From the NCBI GenBank assembly GCA_036785705.1, contig JAWUZG010000056.1, positions 15,668,001 to 15,732,000 of the forward strand: a DNA stretch of 64,000 nt. The letters run 5' to 3'. This DNA is from Acanthornis magna (taxonomy: Eukaryota; Chordata; Aves; Passeriformes; Acanthizidae). Shown here one piece after another: positions 12,401-25,091 of this stretch. Position numbers and translations under genes: made by a program. Every line of letters starts with the position of its first letter. Positions within the stretch are counted from its first letter, which is position 1. The notes beneath the pieces are model-generated. The model was not told where the DNA came from and made no database searches. It worked only from the letters and a program-made list of their open reading frames with translations.

Positions 12401-15400
12401 ATACACATGTACACTCCTCATGCTGAGGCAGTGGGGTTTCACCACAAAAGAAACACATTATAGATCATTTAATGCATTAAAAAAAGATGGCACAGTGGAT
12501 TTCTACGCTGTGCTCTGAATCATAACGAGAGGCTTGTTAAAACCTGAGCAGACACACAAAAACAAATGTTGTGGCAATAGGGTTATTTTTTATATCTGTT
12601 TCAGTCAATATGTCACAATTCAAAAATCTGGAGTTTCAATCTCTAGGCTTCACTGAGCATCTGCCCCTAAATTTGTCCCTTTAGTTAAATTGCTGCCCTC
12701 ATAATCCAGTCAACACATCCCAAGCTCCGCATTCAGAAAGGTTACGATCCCATTTGTTTCCCATTCACAGGACTGCCAGTGAGAGGGAGGCACGGCACAG
12801 CCTCTCACACGTACCCTGAACGCCCCCATTCCATATGGGAGTCACCCCAACACCCAGCTCAGCACCTCAAAAGCTGCACTGCTCAGAGCTTCAAACAAAT
12901 GTCTCATTTCTCCTTCTTATATAGTTCTCAGAATTATTTAAAGAGTGAAAAATGGGAACAATTTGCTCCTTTTGAGCACAGACTACTCCTGATAGGATCA
13001 GTATGAACAACCTGCAATTTTGAGAAAAAAAGAAAATAATTCAGAAAAGCAATGTGAATAAAGTATCAGGCTTAGAACCTGTTAAATAACTGCTATGAAA
13101 CCTGTTACTGATATTTTTTACACTTTTTTTAAAACATGGCTATTCTGGATTACTGTGAGACTTCTTTGTTCACTGAATACAGACACTCCTATTACCTGCC
13201 TGGTAAGCCAGTGAATGCACCACACCCCCTCTAAATCCTCCAAATCATGGATCCGCACATGTATTTACAGTTTAGGGGAGGCAGGGCTCAGTAGGACCAT
13301 GGGGGGGTTATTTGTTTTCTGTATTCAGAATAAGAAAGTGAAAATGAATGCAAATACCTCCTTTCTTGGCAGCAGGCAGCGCATTGTGAGCATCTCAGCC
13401 TCCCAGTCTGAGCACTGCAGCTGCCGAGCGGAAGAAATAAATAAATAAGAGCCCAACCCTAACAGCGAGGTATTTCAAAGGACAAAGGATATAAAAAGAA
13501 GAGCTGAAATAGAGATTTCAGCACAGCCACAAGTGAGACATCCCGAATTCCTGCACGTTGTAGCTGCTCTTAGATTATTCCTTTATTTTTAAGCTCCTTA
13601 CAATAAGTGTTACTTATCAGTCATTCCCATCCACCCCTCATTTCCCACCCTGTTGTGATTTGCTGCAAAGGCCATCCCCCATCCATCACCCCTCGGTGGT
13701 TGTTTCTTTCACTGAACAGACATCCTGTCAATCTGGAGATCCAGGTAGTAAATCCCATGGGCTCTAGATGCACTCTTATTTCAAATGCACAGAATAATAA
13801 TTTATCCTAACACATTTCACAGCTGATCTTGTGGTGATGGACTCAGGCATTTGGCTTTGTTTTTGAAATGGCCTGAGCAGTCCAGGTCCCTATGAGTGAA
13901 GCAGGAGCATCAGGCACCGTGGCTGCCTGCTCTGGGCCAGAAAACCCAAAGACACAGGGAGCAGCTACTCCAGCGCTCTCAAAGTCTGCATTGGCTTCAC
14001 TTGGGCTGTCTCACCAGCTAGGAACAAACATCAGCTGGGGAGTGATGGGACTTTTCCCCTTTCTGGCACAGTGAGGAAACAACAAACCTGAAGATGCAGG
14101 TCACAGCCTGGATCCTGCACAGGTAAAGGGATTCATTTCTGAGCTCACAAAACCCCAAGTCTGCTGAGCTCCGAAGGGAACAGGAAGCCCATCAGCCCAC
14201 ACAGTTCAGTAACACAAAGCAGAAAATATTTTTAAGTTTTTCTTTTTTAAGCAGTACTCCATTCCTAACTTCTCAAAAGCAAAAAAAAGTTTGGTTTAGA
14301 AACCATGGCAGCTAGGATGGTCACCAGGGGTGGAAGTGCTCTGTCTACTTTTGCACAAGAATAAGGGAAAAGAATTGAACAGAAATTATTTTCTGCAAAA
14401 CCTTTGCTGTTGATTTTGAAAGCCAGGAATATGACCACAGACAAGCACTGTGCCTCTTCACAATCACTGCAGAAATGTGATATTTTACATACAGGCACCA
14501 TACAGCACAGGAAAACCATTTTTCTTGTGAAAGAATAAATGACCTACCCATATTCTTTAATCAGAAGAGAGTTTGGGAAGTCAGGAGACTAACCTCAGTG
14601 ATTTAATGCTGCATACAAAATTCACTCAGTAGAAATATTATCTGCTACTCTTAACTTGTTACAAGTTGGGCCCAATTCCTTAGAAGGATTTTATCAGATC
14701 CACAATACTCCACGCATTTCATGAGGTCTGCTACAAAATATATTGGAGCACAAGTCAAAGGGATAAACACATAATTCTTCAGCTTCTATCTAAGAATCTG
14801 TCAGGTTTGCTCCTCGATAAACATGTGAAGGAACTCTTCATACCCTGCCTGCTGCTCCAAGCCACGCATTTCACTCCTCACAGAAAAACACGTTTCAAAA
14901 GCCACTGGTAAACTGCCGCCTCGCAGTACCCATGATTTGAATTTAATTAAAAAAATTAGTTTAGTACATCTGTCCTAGAAATGCGAGCTATCACAACAAA
15001 GCAAGATTTCTCCATACACACACTGCCTCCGGAATCTGCTGCTTCCCCTGGAGCACGTGCATCGTTTTCTGCAGCACGATGAAATTCAGAGCGAGCAAAG
15101 AATTTCAGCAGGAACTCCATACAAGTTTCACAAAAGGCAAACATTGTTTTTTGAAAGGCAAATCACAGTCGTGAAGTTAATCTTCACTACAGAAGACTAC
15201 AAGAAGAGTAAAGCAGGGGGAAAAAAGCCCTTACTTGAGCAAATATGTATAGAAAGGTGGTTAGCTGTGGGGTTTGGAAACTTGAATGGTCTAAGGATAT
15301 GGGCAAGGGATTTTTACAGTAGAAAAAAACCATTTAATAGATACTCTTTGAGAAGGAGGGGGGAAGCAAATTTTGGAGCATACATGTAATTTTTCAGGTC

Positions 15401-15928
15401 AGATGCATTTGTTCCATTAAGGGATTTCACTAGTACTGGTTTTCAACACAGTTTTTCTCTAGCCAGAAGTTAATGCTTGTCCCATTTGACCCTGGAATGG
15501 AGCAGACAGTAAAATATTTAGAAGACTTGACGAAGCTGGTAACAAGAATAAAGTGCTCAAAATGAGAGAGTGGAATTAAACCACCAATAAACTAGGTCAA
15601 ATTATTGGAGTGCAGAGTACCCTGAAATATAGCAAAAAGTAACTATTATAATTGTAATTTCCATCCCAGGTCATTTAAATGATTAATAGCAGGAGTTAGA
15701 AAAAATGAATTAATTCCTGCAACTAATTCAATTTTGTTGTATTTCCTCGGGTCGTCTGGACTTTTAAGCTTAGTACCCAAAGTCCTTTACGCTTTTATTG
15801 CAATAACCTGATGGACTTGTACTTCTACACATTTGGGGGGGGAGGCTAAATCTCTTTCATATTGCTCATATTTATCAACATCTCCTCTGAAACTTTACTT
15901 CCATCGGGTCTGGCACAGAGGTACCTAA
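9435..15928. other. AT-rich non-coding DNA, no gene recognised
   Basis: Reading frames are short and show no recognisable domain. The block at 11040-11290 contains closely spaced homeodomain-type motifs (CTGTCAATCAAAAG, CAATAATTGAG). That would fit a conserved enhancer, but conservation cannot be tested from one sequence. The segment 11580-11870 is locally GC-rich and overlaps opposing open frames of about 105-125 codons that I do not recognise. A run of eight G sits at 15835-15842. Confidence 0.4.
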
Positions 15929-16030
15929 AGAACAGAACTGTTTATGTTGGAAAAGAGCTTTAAGATCAAGTCCAACCATTAACACCGTGATGCCAATGCC
16001 ACCACTAAACCATGTCCCTAAGGAAGGGCA
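15929..16030 (-). mobile_element. CR1: CR1 LINE 3' fragment, minus strand
   Basis: The plus strand reads AGAACTGTTTATGTTGGAAA, AGAGCTTTAAGATCAAGTCC, AACCATTAAC, then CACCACTAAACCATGTCCCT. This is the reverse complement of the end of a CR1 subfamily in which 'gtccaaccattaac' is followed by 'accatgtccctaag'. The octamer tail is mostly lost. The inner boundary after 16030 is unclear. The fragment ends about 260 bp before a GC-rich minisatellite. Confidence 0.75.
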
Positions 16031-16290
16031 GGATGCAGCCACACTCAGGGATGCTGCCACACCTGGAATTGGTGAGGATCCTGAACTGCAGGGATGTGGA
16101 GACTGTGTCGGTCACTGCACCAGAGCCAGACACGAGCAGCAGCCCAGGCCAAGGGGCAAGGCCACCACACCAAACCACCAGGCCCTCCCTGAGCGACACC
16201 GCCCCACCCAAACGTGAGCCACGGCTGTCCACACCCCTGAGACCCTGCCCCGGCAGCAGCCGGACTGCAAACACCTGCGGAACCCCCGGG

Positions 16291-16648
16291 CAGGGCCCTG
16301 TGTGTGTGACAGGGCCAGCACAGGGCCCTGTGTGTGTGACAGGGCCAGCACAGGGCCCTGTGTGTGTGACAGGGCCAGCACAGGGCCCTGTGTGTGTGAC
16401 AGGGCCAGCACAGGGCCGTGTCCCAGCGCAGGGCCCTGTGTGTGTGACAGGGCCAGCACAGGGCCCTGTGTGTGTGACAGGGCCAGCACAGGGCCCTGTG
16501 TGTGTGACAGGGCCAGCACAGGGCCCTGTGTGTGTGACAGGGCCAGCACAGAGCCGTGTCCCAGCGCAGGACCCTGTGTGTGTGTCAGGACCAGCACAGG
16601 GCCGTGTCCCAGCGCAGGGCCCTGTGTGTGCGGCAGGGCCGTGTCCCC
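16291..16648. repeat. Composite 30/18-bp minisatellite with 138-bp higher-order period
   Basis: Two unit types alternate. The 30-bp unit starts CAGGGCCCTGTGTGTGTGAC and ends AGGGCCAGCA. The 18-bp unit is CAGGGCCGTGTCCCAGCG. The order is four 30-mers (16291-16410), one 18-mer (16411-16428), four 30-mers (16429-16548), one 18-mer (16549-16566), one variant 30-mer (16567-16596), one 18-mer (16597-16614), then a decayed copy. The blocks 16291-16428 and 16429-16566 differ at a single base, which points to a recent 138-bp duplication or gene conversion. Both unit lengths are multiples of three, so three frames stay open (184-247 codons). Those frames encode only ten-residue and six-residue repeats and are not credible proteins. 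Confidence 0.95.
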
Positions 16649-16649
16649 A

Positions 16650-17760
16650 CACCGAGTGACAGCACGCCAGCTCGGCGGCCTTGGCCAGCTCCGTCCGTTC
16701 CCACGCACGGCTCCTCTCCACGGCTGCCAACAGCCCCGACACGAGCAATTCCCATCCACTACTCCTCCATCACACCCACCGCGAGCTCTTCGTGCTGCTG
16801 CGGCGGGGGAAACCTGCTCCAGGTCACGGCTGAAGGGAGAAACACGCTTATTTTAACACGACGCTGCCACGCTTCCTTCGCCACACTCCCCCGAGATGGG
16901 GACGCGCACCGCCCTGCAGAAGGCCCAAGGGCTGCCTTTGCCGGGGGAAAGGGAGGTGGAAACACCATCCTCTGGATCCCCCTCCCACGGCGGAGCCACC
17001 CCGCTCCTGTCGGCGGCCGTGCCCGCCCCAGAGCCCTCATCAGCAGGCAGAGGAGCTGCCCCAGTGCGGTGCCCCCTCCCCAGCCGGCGGGAGGTGAGCG
17101 CCGAGCGGCTCCCACACAAAGGAGCTCAGAGCAGCAGACCCTCCCTCCGCCCTCCGCCCCTTCCTCCACCTTCCCTCGCCTCCAGCCCTCCGAAACAGAC
17201 CTCGGCCTTTCATAAAAGGTGGAAAAAAAACCCCAGAATAACCCACCCTGCAGCAACCCCATGTTTTTCCCTACAGGGCGATTAAAACAGCTCCTGTATT
17301 AATGAGGAGAAAAACCAAATTTAGAAGAGGCGCAGCATCCAAATATAGGCTCCAACACACCTCGCTCCTGAAAAGGGTCTCACTGTTTCCCTCCCGCCCT
17401 GAGAGGAGCCACGGGCTGAGCTCACAGTGCCGGGGGCTGTGCCTGCCCCGCAGCATCCTGCATCCCACCGCAGCATCCCCCGGGAATGCAGCATCCCACT
17501 GCCCCCGGGTACCGCACCCCATCCCCACATCCCCCAGCGCAGCATCCCGCCCCGCCCGGCCCGGCACAGAGCTGGCATTTTGGCAGATGCCAATAATCCT
17601 GCTCCCCAGGGAGGATCCCTGCGACTGGCCTGTTATTCCAGGCAGAAAGTAGTAAACAACCTCCCAGGGGCTGGAGACAGAGGTAAACCCCAAAGATGCC
17701 ATGGCCTTGCTGGGGTGAGTGCTATTACAGGACAAAAACAACATGGAGCTTCTCAGGCTG
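16650..17760. promoter_or_regulatory. CpG-rich block, possible promoter with TATA-like motif
   Basis: Local GC and CpG content rises sharply compared with the flanks, with GC-box-like strings such as CCCGCCCCGCCCGG near 17550. At 17138-17196 there is an almost pure pyrimidine tract. It is followed at 17211-17219 by CATAAAAGG, a good TATA-like element for plus-strand transcription, and at 17253-17276 by ATGTTTTTCCCTACAG, which would serve as a splice acceptor. Between 17450 and 17550 the motif GCAGCATCC recurs irregularly (four copies). Reading frames of 90-219 codons cross the block on both strands but show no known domain and follow the GC-rich composition. No transcript evidence is available here. 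Confidence 0.35.
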
Positions 17761-20700
17761 TGCTAAAAAAATGTAAGGCAAAAGTTAAGAATGCTGCTCC
17801 TATAAGAAGGAAAAAAAAAAAGAAATCAAAGTCATATGTTTCTCCGGAGGAATTTATGACTTTGTTTATGACAAACTGCGCTCACAAATGCTCTGAAATA
17901 CAGAAAATAATTTGACTGATTTTCTATCCAGGTAGATTTTAAAAATATTTTTCTCACCCTTTTACAAAAATTTATTTTTTTTCCAAGAGAGAAAACAAAG
18001 TGGGGAGGGAAATATCAATGCACTCAAATCAGCCGTGGATTTTTCTACACATACAGAAACATTCTAGCAAAACCAAGGCTTGGTATTTAGCTTGATAACA
18101 TACAGATGAAGGAAGAGCATTCCCAATAAATCCATCCCACAGGGGAGGATTTTAAAATTTGTTTAAAATGCTATTTGACCACATTCTGTTGCTATATTCG
18201 AGTGATGTCACGCTTGTTGCAAGACAGAAAACGTGTCGCTCAGAGTAACATCTAATGCAGCTCTAACCAGGATGGGGGGATTAGTTTGGCCTCTTTCAAG
18301 GGAATAAATTATTGCTGAAGATGTTTACACAATGCAGCTCCGTGAGCTGAAAGGTTGCTTTCAAAAGAGGCCCAGGCCCTGCCGGAGGAATGCGAGCACA
18401 GCCCAGGGCAGGCCGAGGCTCAGCAGCTCCATTTCAGCCTCTGTCTTTCCCTTCAGGTGACTATTTTTGGGAGGCACAGAGTTGTGTGTGTTGGGGCTGG
18501 AACCAGCTCGCTCTGAAAACATTTGGAGTATTTTAGACGCGACGGTCTCCACATCGTGTTCTAAAAGCAACCTGCATTGTAGGAAATGTTGAAATCGAAG
18601 AAAGGGAAAAGTGCAGCAGCAGTAAATAGAAACTGAAATAAATCTAAAAATCAGATCACAATGAAAAGTTGTCCTTCTTGCTATCACTGCACAACTACAC
18701 TAATCAAAAAAACCTCGCTGTTCTACAGTCAATGGCAACACAGAGCATCGTAAGGGAGCACAAATTTGGCCTCAATTTACTTCTCTAGAACACAGCATTC
18801 CCTAATTTTTACACAGCTGTATGCAAACATCCCTACCACCACTGCCTACATATCACACATCAAGAAACACTAAATTAAACACAAATTTAAATGAAACATC
18901 ACTGACATTTTGTTTCCATCTTCTCAAAACAGAGAATTAACAGACTGAACCCTTTCACAACACTTAAAATCTGTGTATTAAAAAAAAAGGGAGGGGGTGG
19001 TGCAGGGAGGGAGAAAATGCTCTCAGATGTGTGCCCAGCTCCTCACTACTGATTCTTTTGTCCAAATACACAGTAGAAAATAGAGACATGGGGATTGTCA
19101 GGGTGCTGAGATTCAAAACAGAAGGGCTCAGGAGGAGGGACGAAAGACCTGCTATAAAAGCATCTGCAAAGTAAGCAGGAACTGCAATCCACCCAGTACC
19201 CACTTTCATGTCTTGCCATTAAACTCCTGATATAGTGATGATCAGAAAACCCCTGACTGACTTGAAGAGTGTGAAGAGCCTTCAATAAATCTCACGGCTT
19301 TAACCTGTGCTTAAAATTAGGAAGTAACTTCAGGATCTTGCCCAACAAAGCCCAAGGTCCCAGGCTGCTACGCTGACCATCAGTGGATGCCCTAAATCCC
19401 TCAGAGCAGGGAATCTCAGCCTGGAATGCAGAGGCTCCAGTGAAAAGTAGTCTTAATAACTTAACAACAGCTAGCTTACTGTCAGTAGGCTTAGTAGAGT
19501 TTGCACTTCCTCTGTGTTGTGGGGGTTTTGTGTGTGCTTGATTTGATTTTTAAGGAGGACAGTGCCACCAGGAAGGCTGAAGCTATTCCACAGGCACTAC
19601 ACAGCAACAGCTGCACTGGGAAAGAAAAACAGATGTCAGCACACCTTGTTTCTATACCTAGTAATAAAATATTTATGGATCATTCTCCTTTCTTGCCTCT
19701 CCCAGTTTCCTCTGCTCTGCTGGACATACATTCTCTGAAACTCACTTTCAGCTGCTTAAGCCTGACTTTTACTCCACTTGGCAGTGTTCGGTTTACAGTT
19801 GGATTCAACAACCTTAAAGCTCTTTTCTAACCGAAATGACTCCATGGTTCAGGTATCTCCTGTTTCCTGGAGACACTCTCCCGAGTCCCCACAGCACACT
19901 CTGTGTGAGCCATCACCTTCCCTTCCACAAGGCCAAAGCCACTGCAGCCACTGTCCTAACAGGTTCCTCCATAAGGAGCCTTGGGAGAGCAGGATGACAA
20001 TTCCTGGGGATCAGGCAAGGTGAGACATGCCGAGTCCCTCAGGAAGAGTGATACTGTAGCACGAAACAAAATACCTGCAAAGCAGTGTTCCCTGCATCCA
20101 CCTGGCTGCAAGCAACACCCAGCACCTGACTCGGTGGTGTAACCTTTCATTATGCACCTCACACCGAACACTGCAGGTCCCTCCCTCATCCCCACACCTC
20201 CTCCTTTCTCCCCTTAAATGGGGGGAGCAGAGCAAGCGAAGTCTCCTTTTGCGAGAAGAAAACTTCTTTAAAAAATTTAGCAGATAAAACCTTCATCTAG
20301 CAAGAGAATATTCAGAATTTATGGCTTAGATTTGCATGCCTGCAGGCAAATCAGAGGCAAGACATCTCTGATCAACGATGCAGTTCTTATCTCCTGTAGA
20401 CAAAGCAACACCTCCATCAAGCATATGGATCATCAACGTGCCTCTTGGAAGGGACAAGGGGGATTAGGTATCACCAGTTATACAAGCTGCACTTTACAAA
20501 TCCCGTGTCAATTAAAAGATGCTGTGTATTCTGAAACTCCCACACTCTCCATGCCTACACATCTTCTGTAGGCTGTATTGGCAGCGAAAGTAGTGGCATT
20601 TGGCCCAATAACTGAGAGGATGCTGAAGCTTAATTCAATCCTCGTCCCTGCACTCTGGGTGCAAACAAAACTAACAAACAGAACAAGTCAAAGCTGGCCA

Positions 20701-20911
20701 AAAAGTTTTTCCAACTACTACATCATTCATGCACAACAAATGCTCCATGCAGCATTTTCTGTCGCGGAACAGGAAGCTGCAGTGCCGAGGCCCCCCAGAA
20801 CACCTCTCCTCATCCTTTCCATAGTTGCATCCTCCCTCTGCACTCAGAGGGGTAACCTCACCCCAGGGAGGACTTTGAATTGCACATACTTTGTTGAAAT
20901 ACTTGGGGGGG

Positions 20912-20932
20912 AAAAAAAAAATATATATATAT
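20912..20932. repeat. A-run followed by (AT)n microsatellite
   Basis: A run of G is followed by about ten A and then about six AT dinucleotides. It is a simple repeat, possibly polymorphic in length. Confidence 0.85.
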
Positions 20933-21673
20933 TTCATTCTAGCACTGTAAAAGTGTAGGTTGCTCATATCTCAAATACAGACTGCAACTCTGAGCACTTC
21001 AGCTCAAAAAGGATGGAAGAAAACTAGAAAAGGCACAAAGCAGCATAACAAAGACCCAGAACTATTCACACATGCATGAAAACAAAGACTTGTCTTCAGT
21101 ACTTCAGCCTGAAGAAAAAAACAGAATTAAAAAACAGTTACTGTCAGAGTAATTGCAAGTAAAATGCTTAAACCCTCATTTAATTCCTACGAATAACTGG
21201 ACTGCTCCTCCACATTCCTTCTACCACCCAGAGATACTGTTAATGTACAGAAATTAATTCTGCTTTCGAAGCAAATCAGAGTATTCAGACCCCAAAATCT
21301 TGTGGGCTGCCCAAACTGTCCAATATCCTCAAGGTTACACCTCATCTCCTCAGAAATCTCCTCCTTACCCATAAGATTACCTTGTGCTGCTGAAAGATCT
21401 CTCAAAGCCTATTTTCATGTTCTTTTGAAAAACACTCAGATGTTTAGTTCAATTATGTTTTTTAATCCTGCTACAGTTAAACTAAATGTTCTCATTAAAA
21501 AAGAACACATTCAATTATGAAATCTGCAATTTTAATTACAATTTTCTATCCCCATCCACTTTTAAACTCAAACCAAACCAGGACCGTTGTTTGCTCATGT
21601 CTGAACAATGTTTTTATTTACCGTGGATAAACGGAGACTTATCTAATACTACTTACATGGAGTCATAAATTGA

Positions 21674-21698
21674 TTTTTGATTAATGTTTAATCAAAAA
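21674..21698. repeat. Perfect inverted repeat, 10-bp arms, 5-nt loop
   Basis: TTTTTGATTA (21674-21683) and TAATCAAAAA (21689-21698) are exact reverse complements separated by ATGTT. The stem is AT-rich, with only one C-G pair, so it would be weak as RNA. No pairing extends beyond the arms. Confidence 0.85.
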
Positions 21699-24600
21699 CA
21701 AAGAGACCCATCTGTGCAAAAAAAGTAGGAAGCAGAAAGCCCTGTCCATGGGAATTTTTTCTGTGTCAGCTCTCCCAAGCTCTGTGTATCGACCCAGGAT
21801 CCTTCCTCCTTGGCTGGTATGAGGATGCAGCTCTGTTGACAGAGCACTTTACAATAGCCAGATAGCTTCCTCCAGGAAACACTCATTTAAAACAAGATTA
21901 TTTATTTTAAATACAAAGACTCTAGGACCGACAACACGGAGTAAACATTTTAAATCTCAAACGCTCATAAAAATTAAGAGCATTAATGACAACCTTCCCT
22001 ACTTCTGGCAGGGAACCAGCTGTCAGAGCTGGAGGTGAACAAAGCTCAGGTACCTCCAGCTCCCTCCCTTCCCTCCCCAGCACTGTCAGCTGCCACATGT
22101 GAAAACAGCATTAAAATCCCATGGCTCACTGAGGATGAAGTCACAATTTTAATGAAAAATGAATATTCAAGTCTTCATTAGAGCACACGTGACTTCGCCA
22201 TCAGGGGATCAAAGTCCAGGGGAGCACCAGCATTTAGAAGCAGGCAGCACTCGAGATCAATATTGTGTAATAAAATTTAAAAAAACAAAATAAGAAGGAT
22301 GAACATTTCTAGCTGTAATCAAAATAATAAAAGAGGCTATCTAACCTCAAAAGGAGTCTCTCTCTTTCAAAACAGAAGCACAGAAACCAGTTTGGTGGTG
22401 TAAATGCCTTCACAGCTTGTCCTTGGGAGGGATGCTGTGAGGGGAGTGATGCCAAAGCAATCCCAGGATATTTGGGGTGATCCAGAAACATTAAGATGGC
22501 AGTAAGTCTTTAAGAAGCCAGCAGTGAAGTGGTTGCTTGCTCTTGTGGATGGAGCCTGAGCAACACCTGAGTTAATCCACAGGATCTTTTCATTCCTTTC
22601 TCAAAATGTCTCTCTCTCGTATTCATGGTGAGAGCCCAGAAAAGCAAACAGTGCTGCTCTAAAACATTTGGTCCCCAAACCTCTTTTTACCAAATGTAAA
22701 TACACACTAATTTTTTTCAACAATTAAGAACTCCCAAAGGAAGATGGAATATTTTTAAAAAGTGACAAGAACAATCTTAATTATAGCTCTGTTAACACAT
22801 TATGATAATAAGTACTTGTTCTTTATCAGACATTTAAAAAAATTATTATTGTTCTGAACTATACAAAGGCTGGTCTAAAGAACAAGGATCTTTGTCTCTT
22901 GCTGCCAGAAGAAACAGCATTTCCTGAGGCCTGTTTCTGCCTTCAACTAACAGTTGATTTGGGCTTTAGAAAAATAACTGCACGTCCTCAGCTGGAGGGG
23001 AAAAAAGTTCCCTTCTTCCCCCTCTCGCAGATGCTCATGGGAGAGCAGCATCACCAGTGGTAATAACACCATGTTCCATCAGCCTTTAGGAAAAACAAGA
23101 CCGGACCTCTGGCTATCCTGGCTCAGGTAAACACAGGAGTTTATTACAGAGTTAATACTTGGGTTTGTTCATATTCCTCTTCCTCCTTTCCACCTCCCCT
23201 CGGAGCCCCCGGACTAGAATTACAGCCCAACAATAGCCCAATTGTCGCCCCCGGCAGCAGCTTCCATCCCAACAATAGATCTTTCCCTTTTCTCTCCACC
23301 CAAAGGAAAACTAATAAGGAAAAATTTCTCTGATTACAGGGTAAAGAAAATATTTTTAAGGGGGAAGACAGAGAGACCTATGTATATACCATGGGATTCT
23401 GAGCTTCCTTTGTACAGAAGAATGTGCATTCCCTTTCCCAGGCTCCTTTGTGTCCCACAACCCCTCCTATGCAGGGGAAGAGATGGGGAGGAAGGTTATG
23501 TGCTCTGGCACGAATGGCATTTCCTAGGAAGGTCACTTTAACCCCCACTCGAGGGTCCTTTCTTTAAGAAGTCTCACCTACTCCTCCAAACGTGAAGGGG
23601 AGAGCTGCGAGCCCCCTGTATTTCAGTGATAACCTGGAAGTGCACGTGCCTGCTCTCCAGAACGGAGCTCACAGGAATTCACACTCTGAGGGGAGAAGCA
23701 GGCTGGATTTACAAAGCAAACATTGTTTTTTGCGGGAAAAGAGTATTTACACATAGGAACAAATATGTTTTATTTCCCACTTTCCAGATGAAAAAATTAC
23801 ATACTACTGCACTGCAAATATTTTGGTAGCATGTGCCAAAAGCCAAAAACAAAGAGATAAGGCCTTCCTTTGGAGAGGGAAAAGAATCTCCACCTACAGC
23901 TGTGGCTGCATAAAGTCCAGTATTAGGCTCATGATTTGTTTCTGCCTGCTAAGGAGTCTAACATTTATTTCGGCAACAATGCGATAACAAAGATTCAAAG
24001 CTGCTCTCCAAAGAAGTTCTCAAGTATTTCAAGAATTTGTTTGTGCTCTGCCAAATATCACTCTGTTCCTCACAGGGCTCTCTCTACCCCTGCAACCAGG
24101 GCAACATCTGTTGGTTTGGGGTGACAAGAGAAGAAACAGGATATTTTGTGATACTGCACTAACTGCAGAAGCTGCCCAACATGTAATTCCCATTGATATT
24201 AATTTCAGCTTCTGCCTGCACAGTATTTACTCATGCAACAGCTAGTTAAAAGCTCTGTCCAAGTGCCTTTAAGTATTTGAGATTTGTCTCCACTAATCAA
24301 GGTTTATTCTCCTTTAGTTTTAAGTACTTAACTAAATCATTGCTCTCCGTAGTTCTGATATCTGACTTCTCACTAAAACTATTAAAAAAGATTCTATCAC
24401 TTGGCTATTGCAACAGGTAACATTTACAAAAGCAGATTTGAATTCTTATTGGTTTCAACAAGAAAAATCTTGTTGATTTTTGGCAAGAAAACACACCTAG
24501 AAAAAGCCAACACTACAAGTGTGTCAGCAGGGCTCCCCTGTTAGCTGAAGCCACAGTCCATGGCCACATGTTCTTTGCAATGACTAAATTCAAGGTTTGC

Positions 24601-25091
24601 GTTTGAACACAAACTTGCCCCCCCTGCAGCTGAGGGAACCTCTGGGACACACCTGTGGGTCAGGGCAGAGTTCCCCAGCCCTGCTCAGGACCCACGTGTG
24701 CAGCTGAGCAGGAGCCAGGTCCTGGCAGTGTGCAGCTCTTGGGCAGCACCGCTCAAATCCTGGGCAGGATTGTCCCTGTTCCACAGTCCAAGAGTCCTTT
24801 ACCATCTCACTTCGAGCAATTTCTCCAGTGATATGTAGGTACTGAGGCTGTGAGTTAGCTCCTAAATTTGAGGGAATTTTAAAAACACCAGAGTCATGCT
24901 ATTTCAACAGGCAGCAGGTATCTCTCTATAGGAATTGTGCTGCCTTTGTGAAAACCCTGCATTCACCAGAAAAGCATTTTAAAAGGCAGAGATGATTTTC
25001 TTTTAAAGAATTAACGCTGACATTGTTACTTACACTCCTTAAGGAGGATTACTAACTCCTTGCTTCATTTCCTTTTTGGTTTATGTTTAAG

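Larger units (their letters stand above)
17761..25091. other. AT-rich non-coding DNA, no gene recognised
   Basis: The stretch includes a CRE-like site, TGATGTCA, at 18203-18210 with a C/EBP-like TTGTTGCAAG directly after it, and an A-run plus (AT)n microsatellite at 20912-20932. It also has a perfect 10-bp-arm hairpin at 21674-21698 and a second 8-bp-arm hairpin at 24456-24475. Frames are short and unrecognised. Confidence 0.4.

Noticed and set aside
16005..16856. Frames of 184-247 codons on both strands
   Set aside because: They are generated by 30-bp and 18-bp repeat units (multiples of three). Several overlapping frames on both strands are open at once.
19335..19365. MIR-like words (CTTGCCCAAC, CCCAAGGTCCC)
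   Set aside because: Motifs are in the wrong arrangement and interrupted. No extended similarity.
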